NCBI GenBank assembly: GCA_959347315.1
Contig: OY365808.1
Span: 780,975 to 844,974, forward strand
Reading direction: 5' to 3'
DNA: 64,000 nt
DNA from: Bimastos eiseni
Taxonomy: Eukaryota > Annelida > Clitellata > Crassiclitellata > Lumbricidae
Shown: piece by piece, positions 12,801 through 25,000 of the stretch
Numbering within the stretch: the first letter of the stretch is position 1
Layout: each line of letters begins with the position of its first letter
Notes under the pieces: generated by a model
The model's database searches: none
Seen by the model: only the letters and a program-made list of their open reading frames with translations
What the model was told of the DNA's origin: nothing
Program-made: the position numbers and the translations under genes

Positions 12801-15800
12801 GTCGTATCTGAACATTTAAGACGCGTCTCTTACAGTATGATTTATTCCGAGGTGCTCTCAGTGCAGAAACCCCGGGAAAGAGAAATATCTTCATGAAAAG
12901 GAGATGATGAGAATGAGGCGGAGACATTGGCTTGACCCTCAGCAGAAGGGGAAGAAGGTCATTCCATGCAGAAACACACATGACGGCAAATGCCAGATGC
13001 TGGAATAGAGCAGTCCTGGTCCAAGGGACAAAAAGATCCAGTTCAATCATCCATAGAGCTCAACCAACCCTAGCTAACCATAAACCTAGCGATTAATGAA
13101 AATAACATTTTACCACTTTAAGCTGTCAAATCCAATAGTGTATTTCAATTAAACAAGTGTTTTTCTCTGTAGCCGTTTGACTTCAGAAGACATCGTTTTG
13201 CCAGAGGAAGGAAAACAAGTCGCAAAGAAACTTGGTCTCTACTATTATGAAACGAGCGTTCTGGTCCAGTACGGAATAGATGAGGTCTTCTCCAATTGTG
13301 TCCGCGCTGCGCTCATTTCAAAACGTCGTGGAAAGATTCTCGTTGGTTTCGGCGGATTGAAGAACGTCGTACGGCCCCATCTCCAAGTTCCTCACATGCC
13401 GCCTCGCCCCACTCCACCAAAAGTGGTAGATTGCGAAAGCAGTGATATCACGAAAGGAGATGCGACGATGATCAGCGAGAGCTTTTTCACTGATGTCGTC
13501 TTCATCGTGCAGCAACAGACAATTGAGGCGCACAGAGTGTATCTGATTGCAGCCAGCACAGCGTTTCAGTCGTTCTTCGAGGAGATGCTGTGTGTCGAAA
13601 CGGAAAATGAGAAACTGAAGAGTGTATCGGTGGAGTGTGGTTTGCATCTGCAGAATGGAAAGAGGACATGCTCACAGGAGACCCTTAAGGGTGGCTCATT
13701 GGTACGTATGTCCGTTGGGCGTCACAATCTCAGACGAACTGGGCTCGGCCTTACACGCGATACGATATATGATGGTTCTGACGACGACACTGGGATCAGT
13801 GAGGACAATTCACCTGGCTGTAGCTTGCGCCGTCTTTCGCAGAACTCCAAGGACAGCTTTATGTTCGCCCGGGGACAGACTGTGCGACATAGATCCGTCT
13901 CTGCCAGACAGTATAAGCTGCGGAGTTCGTTGACTGCGGGGAATTCTTCCGTCAGCACTGGGCAGCTCGTGGACTGCAATTCGGAGCAGGATTCCGGATT
14001 TCTCGTTCGGACCCGAACAGTCTCCTCCTCCTCGTGCCTTTCCTCAGCGTTGTCCTGCAGAAGCGTTGAGCCAGGCGAAAACCTGGAGAAGGTGGTGATA
14101 TCCGTGGATGAGAGCATATCTCCGGAACAGTTTCGTGTCATGTTGCGTTACTTGTACACAGGGGAGGTGCCGGAACACCTGACGCACGAGACACTACTTG
14201 ACCTCCAGCGCATAACTCGTCTTTTTGGTCTTGATGATATGGATGTACAGATCGGAAACATCCTTAGAGGAGAGCATTTTATGAACGTGGAGCGCAAGAG
14301 GAAATTCCAGGAGGAGAAGAGCAACAGATTGCGAGCGATACTGCTTGATCAGGACTACCTCTCAGGTGCGGTTATCTCATTCAGAAAGTTCTTTAAAGTT
14401 CTAGGCCAGCGGTTTTCAACCTGTGGGTCGTGACCCCCTCGGGGGTCGCCTTACGATATGCCATGGGTCTCCTGGGATCTTCAGGAATTTGTAAAAAAAC
14501 GTTTTCAGCCTTGTATCTCCTATATAATATCTATGTAATTGTGATTATTACACCAACTAGCCTTTTGCTATAATGACTTTGATGAATCGCTACTTATTTC
14601 TTGTACTATGATTCATTTAATAAAATTATTACAAATTTTTTTTTAATTGTTCTGTAAATTAAAGTTTGATCATGCTGTTATGCATGAGGTGCATGGATTA
14701 ACAAATGATAAGAAGTAGAGGTAGCAAAAACGTGGCAAAGGCAGTAACCCAATACTATTAATAGCTGGGGTCGCCATACCTTTGGAAATATTATTAGGGG
14801 GTCGCAGGACTAAAAAGGTTTGGATTCATAGTACAGAACAAACTCATCATCAATGTATTGCAGAAATAATGCTCTAGTACATGTCAAACGTTTTTATAAT
14901 TGTGGGCTACTTGCAATATTTTCCAGCAAGTTGTGGGCAAGAGTGCGAAAAGCGCAGAGGAGTATGGATAGGGGTATCTGAAAGGGCCATGTAGGGGTCT
15001 CTGAGGGGGCCATGTAGGGGTCTCTGAGGGGGCCATGTAAACAGTTGAATTAGACTTTGAAAATGTGATTCTAATATGGATTTTCAATTTCAAACATCAC
15101 AGAAAACTCATGAAGCCTTTAAAATGACAAATTAGACCTCTTATTCTCAATTGTGTTGTCTTTAGACAAGGCATTTCATTTCCATTTCTAGGCTCTTTGA
15201 CACCACCACTGCTCTAGTGTGTGTGTGTGTGTGTCTGAGGAAATGTATTCTTGTGTAGTTATGATGCATTTTTTGCTCTCAGTTTTGCTGCATGTGTACA
15301 TTGGAGATTGTTGTAACATTTGTTGTTTTTAGAACCATAACTTATGTAACGAGGTTATGTGATGAAGAGTTTATTTTATGATCGTAATCTCCAGACTTCT
15401 AAAGCGCCTGTTGAACCTCTGGTGCCAGCTTATTCATGAATGCTGTGTCGAATCAGAAGGGTTGTCTAAAGGGTAGTTCAGAGGATGTCAATGTCCTGTT
15501 TCCCAAGAGGGCAAAGTATCTGTTAAGGCAGGTGACCTATTTTGCTATTGGTGAATTCATTCTCAGATTCATGTCCCTTGTTGGAGATAATTTCTGAAAT
15601 CTTGTCATGATTAAGCATGTTAGAACGGGTTTGGACTCTGGAGTGTACTTATATCTCTGTACCTGTGTATTTACCTTAGCCATTATGAAAACTTCATGTG
15701 GTTTGTGTTATTGCAAAGTCTCCACCAGCATCCATCTGGTTTTACCACTGTGCATGGTGAGTGAGCACCGCTTATGAAATCTTGTTGATTTATTTCTGTC

Positions 15801-18679
15801 ACAAACAGATGTGACGTTTGAGTTGGACGATGCTTCACTCACTGGACATCGAGCGCTTCTGTCTGCTCGATGTGAAGTGTTTTCAACGATGTTCACAGCC
15901 AACTTCTCAGAACGTTCCACTGGTGTTGTGAGTATGCTCACCTACAAGTCTAAATGCAGAGCCATCAATTTAGTATGTAATGTTATGTTAATTGTTAAAA
16001 ATATCTGCGCCCAAAATAGCCACGTCAGGTCTGAATCACCGGTGCTCAACCAAGTTGAGATCGCAATTTATAGCCAAAACTTCTTGTTTCGTTCCGGTGC
16101 CGGTTCATAATCTGGGGAGGTCAATCCAAGGTGAGTATGTATGCAGGAGTTGGGTAAAATTGGACTCTCTTAGTTATCCAGGATTAAAACTAATAAAACA
16201 CAAATTATGTTTTAAGTTTCACTTCATTGTTCCTGAGTAATGGGATGTAATGGAACATTTATATAGTTCCCCTGTACGATATTTACTTGAGGTTCTCTCT
16301 GTGCTAGCGTAAACGACACTAGATGTCGTTACCAACAATATTTTACATGAGTATTTCTTCTCTTTAGGCCAAGTTTCCTGGTGTCAGCAGAGACGCCTTT
16401 TTTGGTGTGTTGGAATATCTCTACACTGGTCTATGTCCCACGAAATGTAGCGACTGGATTGGTCTCGTTGAGCTCACAAATCGTCTCTTCCTCCACGATC
16501 TGCTTCTCTCTGCCGAAGTCGTCATCATCCGGGAGCTGGCTGCTGCCCTGGAAACAGGGTCAGAGGTCGTCGATTTTGTGCTTGCAATGCTGGGCCCCGC
16601 AAGGGTAAGAAGCAGGGATGAGCTAAGGCTTTGTTTGCTAAATGGTGCATTTGTCAATCGTGTGATATTAAGAATTGTCCTTAACTAGGCCATGATGAGG
16701 TCAATATCCAGGAGGACGACGGTCTGTAGCACTGTTAAAATCAACCTAGGAAACCTACTTAATTATTACTATTACTATTCAGTATTATTATTATTTACTA
16801 GTATTATTCTATTCCAATTACTATTGATGTTGCTATTTCAATATTACTATTATATATTGTACCAGAGTAGTACTCTGTTCCCATGTGGAGACGACATATT
16901 CTGATACTCCTGTGAAGGATAATATTTTATTAGATAGACTGCTGTATTAGTTGTGGGATCAAAGTTTAATATTGCCATGGATAGAGAGGCATTGTATTGA
17001 GGTCGTAAATAATCCGGGTGGGTCTTGCTGTAATAGGGGAGGGAGGTTAATAGCTAATTAATGCGCTCTCTCGTCTACATATATTAAAGATACTATTGGG
17101 GTCACACCATAGACCCTGTTTACATAGCTTTAATTAGAACTTGTTGCATATAATAACTACTGCTTTATCATTATCACCATGTAACTAACACAATGAAAAT
17201 TCGAGTCGACAAACTGAATTAATCATATTAATTAGAAACTGGAAAGAACTGATTATAGAATGAGTTGTAGAAATATAAGCGGTTAGTTCGCAGTTTCATC
17301 CACTTCTAAGCGCGACCTGGGTCATATAATTGTCTTGACATTTTGACAGTTTAGTGTAATGTAATATAATGTAATCGAGCATTGATATAGCACCACTTCA
17401 AGATATCTACACAGAGATATTCTGGCACTCCCATGAAGCACTTTTCATCCACTTCAAATTCTCGTTTACAGTGTCTATGAAATTATGCTTTGCTTTGATT
17501 TTATCTATGTATTGAATTGTAGCTTATAATATTTGTTGATTGATGTATTTGATTGCAGCTTCATGGTGCCAATCAACTGTCCAACTGGTGTACGTGGCTT
17601 CTAAAGGTGAACTATAAGGACTTGATCGAACACAACGCAAAGGTCATTGAGTCATTCGACGCTGATCTCCAGTCGACTCTAGCACGTGATCGATGGCCGC
17701 CTCTCTGGTTGGTCCACACTTCATTCTCCGGTTTAAAAAACTTATTTCATAAAATATGTACAATAGAAATATATAAGTTGTTTGGTTCCGTTCAGAGTTG
17801 AATTGCGGAGCAATTTGTGTGTTCAAATATATTCTCTTTATCAAAGTATTTAATTCTTTCTCTGGTTCTTTATTGTTTATTATGCTCCATGAGTTTGTAA
17901 GGATGTTTGAACTATATTTAATTTATACTTGCTAGTGTCTTGAATGCATAATTGTACAGGTTTTTATTATGGCTCTTAACAAGACGATGTCTTTTTTAGG
18001 TCACTTAGATATCTTTATTGGTGGCAAAGGAATTTACATTAGAGGAATGGTTACTTGTGAAATAAGTGTAAAAACGTTTTACTCGTAAAGATAGATGTCG
18101 CCCATTCCTAAATTTTGCTTCTGATTGAAAATGTGATGTTTTAAACTTCAAAAGGTTTTTTTGCTGACATACTTATTCATCAATTTACCTTCATAACTAA
18201 AAGTTAATGAATCAGCTTCTTATGTCAACAAGATTCGAACATTTCTTTCTCCAGATTATCACCCCAAAACTAGGGACTCAACGTTACATAGGGAGTTTCT
18301 TGCCTGTATTTACTAGGTCCTTGATTGGTGGCTGATCCACATCATGTTTTCCGACATCCGTTCAATTATGTCCAGATGCCTCCAAATAGATTTCGATCTT
18401 TTACTCTTGTTTTACTCAAAGTGACAATTGATGCCTTGTGCTTTAAGATATACGGTGCTCTAAACGTCATTAGATTAGATTAAGCGTAATGATGATTAGA
18501 TTAAGTGTGATGATGTTTGATGGTGTCTGTTTAGGTACCTGACGGAAGTTGCGATTTATGAGAAGGCGATGCTGGAAATGAACAAGGAGCGACCACAGCA
18601 GTCGTGGCTAAGAAGGAGTGATGGAGAGGCGTGCATCAGTCCAGGAGGATGCTTGTCCTTCTGGAAGAAAAAGAACTAG
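8826..18679 (+). CDS. RHOBTB: RhoBTB, Rho-related BTB-domain protein (8 coding exons, ~780 aa)
   Basis: Exons: 8826-9029, 10073-10176, 10338-10529, 13173-14365, 15809-15927, 16368-16604, 17559-17707, 18535-18679. All joins are GT-AG and keep phase. RhoBTB proteins are atypical Rho GTPases that act as CUL3 ubiquitin-ligase adaptors. The GTPase domain (about 1-200) has a P-loop GDKGVGKS at 25-32, DTFG at 88-91 in place of DTAG, and CQID at 144-147 in place of NKxD. These are RhoBTB hallmarks of altered GTP hydrolysis. BTB1 starts near 268 (SFFTDVVF) and is split by a Ser/Arg-rich insert (about 311-475). BTB2 starts near 565 ([11 protein letters not shown]). The C-terminal region has the family's RWPPLWYL. 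There is no CAAX box; the protein ends FWKKKN. Length is close to the family norm (about 700-750 aa in vertebrates). A splice acceptor 11 nt before the ATG implies an upstream 5'UTR exon. Exon edges are inferred, not seen in cDNA. Confidence 0.95.
9083..9235. repeat. Dispersed repeat, copy 1 (partner at 59598-59735)
   Basis: Lies in RhoBTB intron 1. The stretch from TAGGCGGC through GGCTGC(T/C)GACAG to ATCATACTGC...TTGTCAGT recurs in the same order and orientation at 59598-59735, with clear divergence. It is a dispersed repeat, probably a non-autonomous transposon. Terminal structure was not resolved. Confidence 0.6.
9266..9425. repeat. LINE/SINE-type tail with AATCGAGTGTTT...TAGTGCCAC
   Basis: Shares the pattern GTAATnGAnCATTTATnTAGCnCC with segments at about 16240-16335, 17350-17450, 35990-36095 and 51985-52075. 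These look like degraded 3' ends of one retroposon family, inserted in the minus orientation. Confidence 0.4.
9600..9895. repeat. AAT/ATT microsatellite tract
   Basis: An irregular AAT/ATA-rich stretch grades into a pure ATT run at about 9834-9872, inside RhoBTB intron 1. It opens Leu- or Asn-rich frames that are not genes. Confidence 0.85.
10616..10998 (-). mobile_element. 5'-truncated LINE 3' end in RhoBTB intron 3
   Basis: On the minus strand the frame includes [15 protein letters not shown], the C-terminal LINE ORF2 pattern. It is followed by a tail ending near the AGGTACTATAGAAAG sequence at about 10623. The plus-strand landmarks AATAACTATTCA, TGGAGGAAGGTCATT and CAACAGCAAACGGCC recur at 28495, 43545, 57380 and 57770, defining one dispersed family. 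Confidence 0.65.
11277..11560. repeat. Dispersed repeat B, copy 1 (partner at about 52600-52905)
   Basis: Blocks such as GTTCTGATAACC, TATTAGCCAAGGAACC and the later CACACAG...GAGGGAACATTG recur in the same order near 52600-52905. An internal piece, AAATAAAAGGAAGTAT, is tandemly duplicated at about 11360-11400. Confidence 0.55.
12328..13050 (-). mobile_element. Two LINE 3'-end remnants in RhoBTB intron 3
   Basis: The minus frame at 12787-13050 contains [13 protein letters not shown]...[11 protein letters not shown], and the minus frame at 12328-12585 has a related but weaker tail. Both are 5' truncated. Together with the copy at 10616 they make intron 3 (10530-13172) largely retroposon-derived. 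Confidence 0.55.
14407..14831. mobile_element. hAT-type MITE in RhoBTB intron 4
   Basis: The left end reads CAGCGGTTTTCAACCTGTGG followed by GTCGTGACCCC and GGGGGTCGCC. The right part has GGGGTCGCCATA and GGGGGTCGCAGGACTAAAAA before an AAGGTTTGGATTCATAG end. This is the layout of CAGCGGTTCTCAACC-type non-autonomous hAT elements (SPIN-like). It begins only 41 nt after the exon 4 donor. The target duplication is not clear, so the right edge is approximate. Confidence 0.7.
15214..15236. repeat. GT dinucleotide repeat
   Basis: Short (GT)n run in RhoBTB intron 4. Confidence 0.8.
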
Positions 18680-21600
18680 ACTTATTATGGAATGAAAATG
18701 GAGTCGGAAGAGGAGAGATGCTAAAGGTCAGCAAGAATGAAGCAATTGTGGACTCTGGCGTCTTTCATGTTTTGTGAGTCTGATAATTTTATTTGATATG
18801 AATATATCAGACTAAGCATCATATTGTTTCCTTTTGATCTTTATTGCTAACACTTTCTTTTTCATAGAATCCACGTTATCAAGACAATGGATCAAGAGTT
18901 ATGGGCTATTTTTGTGTACAGCTGTAGGATAGTGTTGAATTACAAATTAAAGTACTTGTATCACAACGCGCTAGTGTATGTTTTATTTTAGTAAAGTGCA
19001 CGATCATGTCGAAGGTGTGATTAGTTTTAGTCTGGTTGATCTACGAGTGTTTTTTTGATAACACGACTAGTTGCGATTCTTTCAGGCTCTGCTCAATTTC
19101 TGCTTCTGATTTGAGTTTTTAAGTGTTGAATTGATTGAGAGAATTATGCAAAGCTGACTTCTGTACTAGATCTGCCTTAGATCTGTAGCATACTGGATAT
19201 ATAAATGTGTTGCACATTGGCTGGTAGGTTATAGTGCTTGACCTGTAATGCACAGACTTAACAATAGATTAAAGTAGTGAAATATTTGCAGAGACATGCA
19301 ACATATGAAAACATTTGGTTTTCTGTTATTTTCATTCAATTTATATGGTTCTTCAGCATTTTGAGGAGCAAGGTGTTCTAAGAAATGCTGTGCAAGATCT
19401 CATTTTATCTCATACTATGAAATTTTGTTTAATTTAGTATTCTGCCTATCATTCCATGCATTATTAGGTCCATATGAGTTTGAGAAATTCTGTTTTCTTT
19501 TGACAATTTCATATGCAAATATTGTCTGTGAATTTAGAATCGTATGAACATTCCGTGAAGTATATTAGTTTTGCTGAGTTTGGAGTTCGTCGGCTATTGC
19601 TGCTTGTTTGTGGGTAGTGTACAAACTATGCGCATGCAAAGACGTCTGTTTGTCTTTTGATAAAATATTTAATCAAATGGATTCCCAAATTGATTCTGTG
19701 ATAATATTTTATGGTTGTGTTTAATAACGTTAGTTTAATTACTATTTTATTAGAATTTACCTGTTTGTGAATTAGTTAACTGCATCTGAAGTTGTGTTAT
19801 CGTTATATTGCGCTATATAAATTCGTTGTTACATTACGTTGCACTGTTTTGATTTGCCTGCTCTGTTGCCTTAAGCCAGAATTGCATTTAGTTTGGTAAG
19901 CGTGATCAAACTGTTTCCAGAGATGACGTCATTAACATTGTGTAGCAAAACCAAACACTATCATCCAAGTTAGAGTGCATTTTATGTCTGGTTAGGATGA
20001 ATGTTCTCAACAACCTGTGTAAAAGTCTACCGTAAGAGAACCTGCGAAATTGTGCTAGGACGTTTCTGATCTAAAAAGGCGAAGATTTGGGTAGACATTT
20101 GATAGTCCTGTTAAACCAAATAGCTTTGCCTATTCTAATGCAGAAAGTAGTTCCATTTTCCCATTTGATTGGGCACAAATTTCTTAGGTAGCCGATAATT
20201 GTAAAATTCGACTTGAAATATTCTGTTACAGCAGATGCCTTTTAACTTTGCCACAATAATTTCGTCGTTTTTTAGAAGATGTCAGCGATTTAAACCATAT
20301 TTGTGAAGACTTGTAAGATACTTCAAAACTGATGGGTAGGGTTTTCTGAATATTTACAAACCAAACTTTTGTCACTGTTTCATTTTGTTGACCGTTCAGC
20401 ATAATTTTATGAGTAGCTGCTTTTTAAAAATAATTTTCATATTGTGTTTTAATAAAATTGCCTGATGTCTAACCAATTTGAGGAAATGTTGCATATTTCT
20501 AGCAATTTATCACATTCGCTTGCTAAGTTGATTGTTGATTTAATTGTAACGAATTTCTGTGGTTTTGCACTCTGTCAAATAAATATGACAAGAGATCGAT
20601 TCGATCTGAAAAATATTGTTTTTCTTTAACTTGTTGAATTCGCAACTATCCATGCAACATAATAGGTGACAAAGTAGGTTTTTGAAGATTATTGTAATAG
20701 ACGTAACTAACCTTTAGGCATACCCGCTGCCATTCAGTGGTTGCTACACCTTGTATTGTTGGTTAATGGAGCTGTAAGCTGAGAAAGTTTTAATGGATAG
20801 ACATATCATGATAGTAGTGTGTTATTAATTGTATTGCCACGTACAACAAAGATTAGCCCACTTCAATTAGATCAAATCGTTCAGACTATGGAATCAAATT
20901 TGGTACTTAGGTAGGCCTACTATATTCTATAAGTGAATACAGTACCAAGGCATTGGGATAACTTCTATGTCCTGTGAACTGTTTAAACCAGTTGTCCCAT
21001 AAATGAAGTGAAGACTTAATCTCGAGATTTTGACACATCGCCAAAAAAAGTGACGTTGGAACCAGCTTATCCACGGCTAGGTGCTCCGTCAAAAAGAAAT
21101 CGATAAGGGGGCTAGGTCAGAAGGATTGATACAAGGTCAATAACCAAGATCCATTGGTCTTGCCACGTACATTATGATCTTAGCTAAGAACTCCAATAGC
21201 GCCAATGCAGCACTGCTCAAGGCTTCGGTCGATCCATATGTGGATAAGTAATTATTATATACTAATCATTATGAAATCTTTTTTTACGATAAGCTAATGC
21301 ACGACTTACTTATTTTTTTGTTCGGTGCGACATCTTCTGACTTTTATCGAAATGCATATTTACATTGGTAACCAAAACATTGGAAGAAAAATCTGATAAC
21401 GTATGTTTTGCACGGTTAATTAATAAGTTGTTTTTCAATTTCATTAGTTCAGTTTTACTCAAGGAATTTGTTTAATTTGTATGCAGTCTAAGGTACCAGC
21501 GTTATTGAAGCGTGTCATTAATTAATGTGCGGTGGCGAATTAGACGCTGAAGTTGTAAGATGTTACAAGTTACAATGCTTATTAATGATATACAAATAAT

Positions 21601-21719
21601 CGAATAAATGAATCTTTCGGGCAGTTATCGAGGGAATAAGAGACAGACGCGTACTGGGTAACGATGCCGTGGTGCGGCCAATCTTCGGCTTATAGAGGGT
21701 TGCAGACTCGACTATGCGT
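18680..21719. other. Intergenic / RhoBTB 3' region, no gene recognised
   Basis: AT-rich sequence downstream of the RhoBTB stop. A canonical AATAAA at about 20580-20585 could end a long 3'UTR. No further coding exon or organised repeat is visible. TAGGCCTA occurs at 20912-20919. Confidence 0.45.
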
Positions 21720-21890
21720 ATTTCGATTATGTGGCTGAAACTTCGGCCACGCAAGTAACGAAAAAATTACTTCTGCGACCGAAGTTTTTTTGCAAAGAGC
21801 GATAATCCTGAGCCTGACCGAACCTCGCAACGCCTGACCTGACTTTATACGACCCTCACTATGCCTAACCAGACCCTTACTGACCTTCAT
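21720..21890. mobile_element. Degraded MITE of the TTCTGCGGCCGAA family
   Basis: Carries inverted ACTTCGGCCACGCAAGTAA and TTACTTCTGCGACCGAAGT arms around a short A-rich spacer. These are followed by GACCCTCACTATGCCTAACC, which matches in reverse the interior of the better preserved element at 40101-40474. Confidence 0.5.
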
Positions 21891-22005
21891 GGCACATATA
21901 AAAAAATAGGTACTGTTGCTTTTTCATATAATAAGAGAGCATTGCAAGTCATTAAGTTAGATTCTATGCTGTGCTACTTTTTTTGCCCAGAGTTCCAGCG
22001 CCAGA

Positions 22006-25000
22006 ATGGATGCCTCAATGACTGGCTTCTTGTATGAAGATGGAATTAGTTTTCCAGTTCGGCCATCTCCAGCTGCTTATGGTGACTACGGATCACCATT
22101 CTCCTCTGTGGCCAACTACAGTGGACATATCTATGAGCCCAGCATGGGAGGCCATAACGGACATCTTAACAGTTCGTGTATGGTAGGCCGCGAGAGGCTT
22201 TGCCACCGCCCTGTTTCCGCTGTCTGTGCCGGACCTTATGGCGACTCTTTGTATCCGGCGTCTCTGATGGTTTTTGACCGAGAGATAAAGGAAAAGATGG
22301 GAAAACTCAAGTGGAAGCTGATTTCATCTGATCCGTGCTATGCGGAGGATGCGCGGCATTGGCATCCGAGGCGACGAAGAAGATCTGGTGAGGGATTGAT
22401 AAGATCGGGTGATGGATTGATAAGATCGGGCGATGGATTGATAAGATCTGGTGAGGGATTGATAAGATCGGGTGATGGATTGATAAGATCGGGTGATGGA
22501 TTGATAAGATCGGGCGATGGATTGATAAGATCTGGTGAGGGATTAATAAGATCGGGTGATGGATTGATAAGATCTGGTGAGGGATTGATAAGATCTGGTG
22601 AGGGATTGATAAGATCGGGTGATGGATTGATAAGATCTGGTGAGGGATTGATAAGATCTGGTGAGGGATTGATAAGATCGGGTGATGGATTGATAAGATC
22701 TGGTGAGGGATTGATAAGATCGGGTGATGGATTGATAAGATCGGGTGAGGGATTGATAAGATCGGGTGATGGATTGATAAGATCTGGTGATGGATTGATA
22801 AGATCGGGTGATGGATTGATAAGATCTGGTGAGGGATTGATAAGATCGGGTGATGGATTGATAAGATCTGGTGAGGGATTGATAAGATCTGGTGAGGGAT
22901 TGATAAGATCGGGTGAGGGATTGAGAAGATCTGGTGAGGGATTGATAAGATCGGGTGATGGATTGATAAGGTCGAGTGAGGGATTGAGAGCGCCTAATAG
23001 CAGTTTCCATTGTTGCATTGTCTCGTTTGTGTTATCCTGATTCTTTTAGTCGCCGTTCTACTTAAGATGAAGTTGTGGTGTGATGTCTTATGAAGCTATT
23101 ACCCCTTGACTCACCCTTAGTGCGGACATTTCCAGTGCCATCCAATTTTAAACGTAGCCTGGTTTGCACACACGTGATATTACACATGTCATCAGTATAT
23201 TGTTATAGGAGCAGATATTTGTCAAATAGCCTTTCGTTTGCAATGTCTCAAAGATGTAAAGAACTTCTAGACTGTGATCCAGACCCTGATAGTCTTGGGG
23301 CCGCATTTGATGAGTCCCCCAAAATATTCCCCCAGGAAATTTTGCCCCCGGAAATTTCCCCCTAATATAAGTCATAAGAAATAAAATCAAGGCATATCTA
23401 ATAAAATTCATGTTTTGAGCAATGCGTTTGAGATCATCACATGGGTTATGGAAATAAAATTTTGTAATTATAAGTCATAAGAAGTCAAATTTTATTTTAG
23501 AAACTGATATTCTGAGCTATGTCTTTGAGATAGTCTAAAAGGTTTCACTTTGAGAAATTTGCGACGATGGTGTAGATGTGAAGTTTATGCACGAGAGACA
23601 TGTGAGTAGTTTAGTGTGCTATGTAGGCAATATAATACTCTGGTCAAGTGTTTCATGAATACGTGTTCTCATTTTGCACAAGAAACATGCAAGAGCTTGA
23701 GTTTGAGTCTAGGTAATCACATTATATGAACATGTGAAATAGTTCGCTCTTGCGTATTTCTTGGGATAATTCCACCAGGGTAATAATTCCACTGGGGGAT
23801 ATATCCTGGGGAGATTTTGGGGGAAATTTCCTGGGAAGGTGTTTCCCTGATACCCCATTTGACATATTCTGAGTCCACACACAGTCTTTGTATGCTTCTC
23901 ATGATATAAAGTAGGCATACGTTGCACTGTACACAATAAGTGAATAATGATGTATATATATTTGAAGTATGGGACATGGTGGCTTAGCGGTAAGTTCTGT
24001 GCCTTGCAACCGAAGGGTCGCAGGTTCAAACCCACTTCAAGTCACTGCATAGCAACTTTGGACAAGTTTCTCACCCATTATTGTCTGTGAGGAATGTAAT
24101 GGTCTGTGACTGTGTAGTGTTTGACTCCATGTTACAAAAAGGATTGCTATAATTATTAATTTTTTAAATGTACTGTTCTTAATAACTTTTCTAAGTGAGA
24201 GCTTTTTCACTTGCTTGACCTAAATCTTGATACTCTTATCCTAATGTCCTTCATGTGTATTCCTAATGCTAGGTGTAATGTAAGTGCTTAATTACCAGCT
24301 TATCTTCTTCTTATTTTGTTGTTTTGTTTTTAAGTCCAAAGTTCGTTGGGTTATTCGGATGAACAAGAGAATAAACGATCGATATTTCTGCCGTCGAAAG
24401 ATATCGTTTGTTCTGGTTGGACTAATTTGTCGTCAGATGTGGAGGATGATGAGCGATCAAGTGTATCTGGTGCTGAAACAACAGGTGTCACAATTTATCT
24501 GGCTTTCAATGTTCAAATTCTCCTTAAGTTATCTTCTTTAACTAGTTTGATTCTATCTGGAATGACCTTACTCCATCACCGAGGGCTAAGCTAACAACTG
24601 GCTCACTCACTATGTAGGCATTTCCGTATCCACGGAGTTTCCATGCTGAGATTGTCCCTGAATAGTTATTCTGTGAGAGGTGCTATATGAATCAAAAGGT
24701 ATGATACGATTAAGACTCAACAGTCCATGTCCTTAAGTCGGCCATGTTTAAATGCATGCCTAGGTTTCCTGAAATTTCTTTATAAGGGTGCATTTAACCG
24801 AATACATAAATGCATCTGCTTTAGTTTTTGCTCAGAGAACATACATTCAGAGTTTCTTCTATTCATTCATTCAACCATTTCAATAGCTCCCTTAGTTCAA
24901 GGTAACTACTCAAAGTTGCTCCCAACCCAGAACAAAAAGGTAAGTTATCAAATGTAGCACTACATGTTTTCTACGTTATCAATGTAACAATGTGTGTTGT

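Noticed and set aside
22338..23018. Minus-strand frames INPSPDL and SLTRSYQ across the 21-bp minisatellite
   Set aside because: Antisense readings of the tandem repeat. The plus frame continues a real exon; these do not connect to anything.
23968..24040. Possible functional tRNA gene
   Set aside because: A and B boxes are present, but the acceptor stem and cloverleaf do not form and a non-tRNA body follows. SINE head instead.
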